Part shown: positions 60,737-64,000 of the stretch, piece by piece
Position numbering within the stretch: the first letter of the stretch is position 1
Layout of the letters: the number at the start of each line of letters is the position of its first letter
Source of the DNA: an uncultured Duncaniella sp.
GTDB taxonomy: Bacteria > Bacteroidota > Bacteroidia > Bacteroidales > Muribaculaceae
NCBI GenBank assembly: GCA_910587165.1
Contig: CAJUKP010000005.1
Location: 27,987-91,986 of the forward strand
Direction: 5' to 3'
DNA: 64,000 nt
The notes under the pieces: model-generated
Told to the model about the DNA's origin: nothing
Databases searched by the model: none
The model's input: only the letters and a program-made list of their open reading frames with translations
Translations under genes and position numbers: made by a program

Positions 60737-60778
60737 TGTGAATGGGTGTAATTTCATTTGGATTTATCACCAGTTATA

Positions 60779-63700
60779 TCAGAACGTAAGGTTCACGCCG
60801 AATAGATATGTGCGGGGACGGGGGTAGAAACCGACGTCGATACCCGAAACCCAGTCGGATGTACCGTAGCCGATCTCGGGATCCATGCCGTCATATTTCG
60901 TGAAGGTGTAGAGATTCTGCACCTGGAAATAGAGGCGGGCGTTGGAGAGCCAGCTCTGGTTGATGAGCGGGGCGAAGTTGTAGCCGAACGTGAGGTTGGA
61001 GATACGCAGGTAGTCGCCGTCCTGAAGATAGATGTCGGAGAACTGCCAGTTGGTGTCGGAGTTGAGCAGACGCGGGATCTTGTTTGATGTGCCCTCGCCG
61101 GTCCAGCGGTCGAGGATACGGGTGGTGTAGTTGGACTTGAAGGCGTCCGGACCGCGGTAGCTCTGGAGAATCTGGAAGCCAGCGGCGCCGTTGGCCACGA
61201 TGCCGAGGTCAAAATTCTTGTAGTAGAAGTTGAGGTTGAAACCGTATGTCCACTTGGGCATACCGTTGCCGAGGTTGACCTTGTCGTTCTCGTCGATGGA
61301 GCCGTCGTGGTTGACGTCCACGTAGATCACATCGCCGGGAGCCACGTTGGGCTGGAGGAAACCGTTTCCGGCGGCGGCCCACTGGTCAATCTGCTGCTGG
61401 TTCTGGAAGATACCGGCTGTCTTGTAGCCCCAGAAGTAACCGATGGGCTTGCCGTTCTCGGCACGGTAGCATTCCTGCGAGTTATTGAAGATCATGCCTG
61501 TGGCACCGTGGATTATACCGTCTCTATTGGGGATTGAGCCCACCTTGTTCTTGTTGTAGGCGCCGTTGATGCCGATGCTGTATGAGAAGTCGCGGCCGAT
61601 CACGTCGTTCCATGTGAGGGCGAGCTCTATACCGGTGTTCTTGACACTGCCGCCGTTGATGAAGGGGGCGTCGCTACCTGCTGTGGCGAGCACGGGGGCC
61701 TCGACGAGCCAGTCCTTGTTGGTCTTCACATACCAGTCGAAGTTGACGGCGAGACGGGAGTTGAGCAGACGGGCGTCAAAGCCGATATTGGTCTGTTCGG
61801 AGGTCTCCCATGTGAGGTCGAGGTTGCCGAGACGGGAGGGGAAAGCACCCCAGTTGGTGGATACTGTGCCGGAGTAGTCGGAGAGCACACCGTTGGGGCC
61901 GATGTACTGGCCGAAGAAAGCATTGGTGTTCGACACGGTGATGGGCGCGAGATACTGATAGTTGTCCACATTCTGGTTGCCGACACGGCCCCAGCTTGCA
62001 CGGATCTTGAGGAAGTCAAGCCATGAACGGGTAGACTCCATGAAATTCTCGTTTGAGATGTTCCAGCCTGCCGAAACGGAGGGGAATGTGCCGAAGCGGT
62101 GTCCGCGGGCAAAGCGCGAGGAGCCGTCGCGGCGGACGGTGACGTTGATCATGTATTTCTCCTTCCAGTCCCATCCGAGACGTGCGAAGTAGCTGACAGA
62201 GCGGGCCTCGTCGTGGGGGAAACCTTCCACCTTCACGTCATTCTCGCCGAGAATGGAGCCTGTGCCGTTGTTGATCCATGCGTGTGACCAGTCATCGAAT
62301 CCGTACTTGAGGTTGGCCTGGCCACCACCTACATACTGGCCGCTGTAACGGTAGGATTCCATACCGACGAGGGCGTTGAAGTGATGATCCTTGATGTCAA
62401 AGTCGTAGGTGATGGTATTGGTCCATGTCAGACCCAGTGTGTGGGTCATGTTCTGGCTCACCTTGGTGATGGGGTCGGAATTCTGGGCGGTGAAGTGGGT
62501 GAGCGGAGAGAAGCTGCGGTAGTCGCTCGAACCGTAGACGGCACCGAACACGGTGCGTATCTTCAGATTCTTGATCGGCTCGATCTGAGCATACACGTTA
62601 CCGGAGAATGTGGTGGAGACACTTCTGTTGCGGCCACACATCATTGATCCGTAGGGGTTGCCGTCGTTGACATTCCAGCTGGAGTTAGATGAGTCATAGT
62701 ACTTACCGTCGTTGATCACCTCACCGTTATAGGTCGGGGTCTCGGTGGCATAGACGGGTGTGAGGGGAGAAGTTCCGAAGGCACCGCGCAGCGAGTTGCT
62801 GTAGGGGTTGCCCACCTGTATACCGTTGCTCTTGCGGTAGATGAACGAAGCCTGCTCGCCGATGGTGATCAGGCCGTCGAATGCCTTGTGGTCAGAGTTG
62901 ATTCGGAAGTTGTAGCGTGAATAGTTCGATGCATCGCTTCCGCCCACGATACCTTCCTGGTTGATATAGCCGAGCGAGAGGGCGTATGTGGAGGTCTTCG
63001 AACCACCGGTGACACCTATAGTATAGCTCTGGGTGGCGGCGTGGTCGACGATCATCTCGTCCATCCAGTCGGTGTCGTATGTACCGATGCGTTCACCCTC
63101 GGCGTTTGTGCGCCAGATAGATGTCATGGAGTCCCAGTCGTAGGGAGCGAGACCTGAGTTGACATTCTGCTCGTCCATGATCATGCGATACTGGTCGGCA
63201 TTGAGCATATTGATCTTGCGGGGGTTGGTCTGCCAGCCATAGAATCCGTCGAAAGTGATCTTGGCCTTGCCTTCCTTGCCCTGCTTCGTCGTGATGAGCA
63301 CAACACCGTTGGCGGCCTGCGCACCGTAGATAGCGGCCGAGGCGGCATCCTTGAGCACGTCGATGCTCTCGATGTCGGCAGGGTTGAGGGTTGATATGTC
63401 ACCGCCGATACCGTCGATGAGATAGAGGGGAGAACCGTTTCCGATCGTACCGAGACCGCGGATGGTCACCTTCATGCTCTCGCCGGGCTGTCCGGAATTT
63501 GATGCGATCTGCACACCAGGGAGCTGGCCCTGCATGGCCTGGAGAGGTGAGGTGGTGTTCATCTTGGCGATGTCGTCACCCTTGATCTGGGCAGTGGCGC
63601 CTGTCACGAGTTTCTTTTTCTGAGTGCCGTAGCCCACGACCACCACCTCGTCGAGCACTTCTGAGTTCTCAAGAAGCGCGACATCGAGTCTCGGGCCGTC

Positions 63701-64000
63701 CACTACGATCTCGCGGGTCTGGCAACCCACGTAGGAGAATGACAGAGTGGCACCGTTCTCGACATTGATGGAGTAGTTTCCGTCAATATCGGTGGATGTT
63801 CCCTGGTTAGTGCCCTTGACAAGGACGCTGACGCCGATCAACGGCTCACCATCCGATGCCTGGGTGACTGTGCCCTGCACTGTGATAGGTGCGGCGACGG
63901 CGCCAAGACTCCAAAGGAGACACAGCGCCAGTAGGGCAACTCGGAATAGGTGCGGCGACGGCGCCAAGACTCCAAAGGAGACACAGCGCCAGTAGGGCAA
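60779..64000 (-). CDS. susC: SusC-family TonB-dependent receptor (5' end outside or disrupted)
   Basis: At least 1060 residues. After a hydrophobic signal-like segment (VALLALCLLWSLGAVAAP) comes a carboxypeptidase-like domain (TVQGTVTQASDGEPLIGVSV), a plug with YVGCQTREIVVDG, then VVVGYGTQKKKLVTGATAQI and the SusC barrel to the terminal TYLFGVNLTF. SusC is the pore that imports oligosaccharides captured by SusD. The start is not in the window. A 61-bp tandem duplication of the signal-sequence region (63887-64000) shifts the upstream copy out of frame; see the findings. Confidence 0.9.
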   Translation of the reverse strand: MPYWRCVSFGVLAPSPHLFRVALLALCLLWSLGAVAAPITVQGTVTQASDGEPLIGVSVLVKGTNQGTSTDIDGNYSINVENGATLSFSYVGCQTREIVVDGPRLDVALLENSEVLDEVVVVGYGTQKKKLVTGATAQIKGDDIAKMNTTSPLQAMQGQLPGVQIASNSGQPGESMKVTIRGLGTIGNGSPLYLIDGIGGDISTLNPADIESIDVLKDAASAAIYGAQAANGVVLITTKQGKEGKAKITFDGFYGWQTNPRKINMLNADQYRMIMDEQNVNSGLAPYDWDSMTSIWRTNAEGERIGTYDTDWMDEMIVDHAATQSYTIGVTGGSKTSTYALSLGYINQEGIVGGSDASNYSRYNFRINSDHKAFDGLITIGEQASFIYRKSNGIQVGNPYSNSLRGAFGTSPLTPVYATETPTYNGEVINDGKYYDSSNSSWNVNDGNPYGSMMCGRNRSVSTTFSGNVYAQIEPIKNLKIRTVFGAVYGSSDYRSFSPLTHFTAQNSDPITKVSQNMTHTLGLTWTNTITYDFDIKDHHFNALVGMESYRYSGQYVGGGQANLKYGFDDWSHAWINNGTGSILGENDVKVEGFPHDEARSVSYFARLGWDWKEKYMINVTVRRDGSSRFARGHRFGTFPSVSAGWNISNENFMESTRSWLDFLKIRASWGRVGNQNVDNYQYLAPITVSNTNAFFGQYIGPNGVLSDYSGTVSTNWGAFPSRLGNLDLTWETSEQTNIGFDARLLNSRLAVNFDWYVKTNKDWLVEAPVLATAGSDAPFINGGSVKNTGIELALTWNDVIGRDFSYSIGINGAYNKNKVGSIPNRDGIIHGATGMIFNNSQECYRAENGKPIGYFWGYKTAGIFQNQQQIDQWAAAGNGFLQPNVAPGDVIYVDVNHDGSIDENDKVNLGNGMPKWTYGFNLNFYYKNFDLGIVANGAAGFQILQSYRGPDAFKSNYTTRILDRWTGEGTSNKIPRLLNSDTNWQFSDIYLQDGDYLRISNLTFGYNFAPLINQSWLSNARLYFQVQNLYTFTKYDGMDPEIGYGTSDWVSGIDVGFYPRPRTYLFGVNLTF
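63887..64000. repeat. 61-bp tandem duplication in the SusC signal sequence
   Basis: The unit at 63887-63947 is followed by 53 identical bases at 63948-64000, where the window ends. On the minus strand the outer copy would encode a signal peptide in one frame, but the shift of 61 bases (not divisible by three) places it out of frame with the rest of SusC. Confidence 0.9.

Noticed and set aside
1..64000. CRISPR arrays, tRNA or rRNA genes, insertion sequences, integrases or prophage genes.
   Set aside because: I found no regularly spaced direct repeats, clover-leaf genes, transposase motifs or phage structural genes on either strand.

Overview
The window looks like a chromosomal segment of a gut Bacteroidales bacterium, plausibly a Muribaculaceae relative. 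The evidence is several exact or near-exact Bacteroidetes promoters (TTTG, 19-20 bases, TAnnTTTG), a SusC/SusD polysaccharide locus, BACON-domain lipoproteins, a DUF4374 lipoprotein, an alanine-rich extended ribosomal protein S16, and L28-L33-DUF4295 order. Most of the window is GC-rich. Two stretches (about 15.6-18.1 kb and 36.5-41.8 kb) are visibly more AT-rich and hold accessory genes. I saw no rRNA, tRNA, CRISPR array, transposase or integrase.

Layout. (1) 1-14.9 kb: one long minus-strand cobamide operon. It starts at a promoter and a cobalamin riboswitch, then runs through a TonB-dependent receptor, a DUF4374 lipoprotein, an exported CbiK chelatase, a membrane-anchored CobN-like protein, BtuF, BtuC, BtuD, a CbiH-CbiC fusion, CobL (CbiE-CbiT) and the start of CbiG, which leaves the window. 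Nearly all junctions overlap by 4-8 bases, so uptake, metal handling and corrin-ring synthesis appear to be one transcriptional unit. (2) 14.9-18.4 kb: a small basic hypothetical protein, two secreted proteins with possible type IX sorting tails, a Crp-like regulator, and two families of dispersed repeats that carry promoter elements. (3) 18.4-24.2 kb: a five-gene plus-strand catabolic operon (DapA-family aldolase, sodium symporter, iron alcohol dehydrogenase, PdxA-type dehydrogenase, DUF1537 sugar-acid kinase). (4) 24.2-28.9 kb: SLBB export protein, Wzz-like protein and M23/LysM peptidase. (5) 29.0-36.2 kb: an AspT/YidE-type transporter, then on the minus strand menB-menC-menE and, from a separate promoter, a YbhN-like protein and NfeD. 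(6) 36.3-41.9 kb: an AT-rich insert between two copies of a 50-bp repeat, holding a BACON/leucine-rich lipoprotein, a DUF2971 protein and an AlbA_2/GHKL-like ATPase-domain protein. (7) 41.9-52.1 kb: housekeeping genes (rpsP, thioredoxin-like lipoprotein, MATE exporter, FAD dehydrogenase, an ECF sigma cluster, two envelope proteins, rpmB-rpmG-DUF4295). (8) 52.2-64 kb: a minus-strand polysaccharide utilization locus, susC-susD-two surface lipoproteins-GH5 glucanase, with an odd 61-bp tandem duplication in the SusC signal sequence at the window edge.

Best candidates for something undescribed are the exported chelatase pair inside a riboswitch-controlled cobamide operon, the repeat-flanked DUF2971/AlbA_2 insert, the five-gene acid-sugar operon whose substrate is not obvious, and two related long hairpin elements placed just after stop codons.
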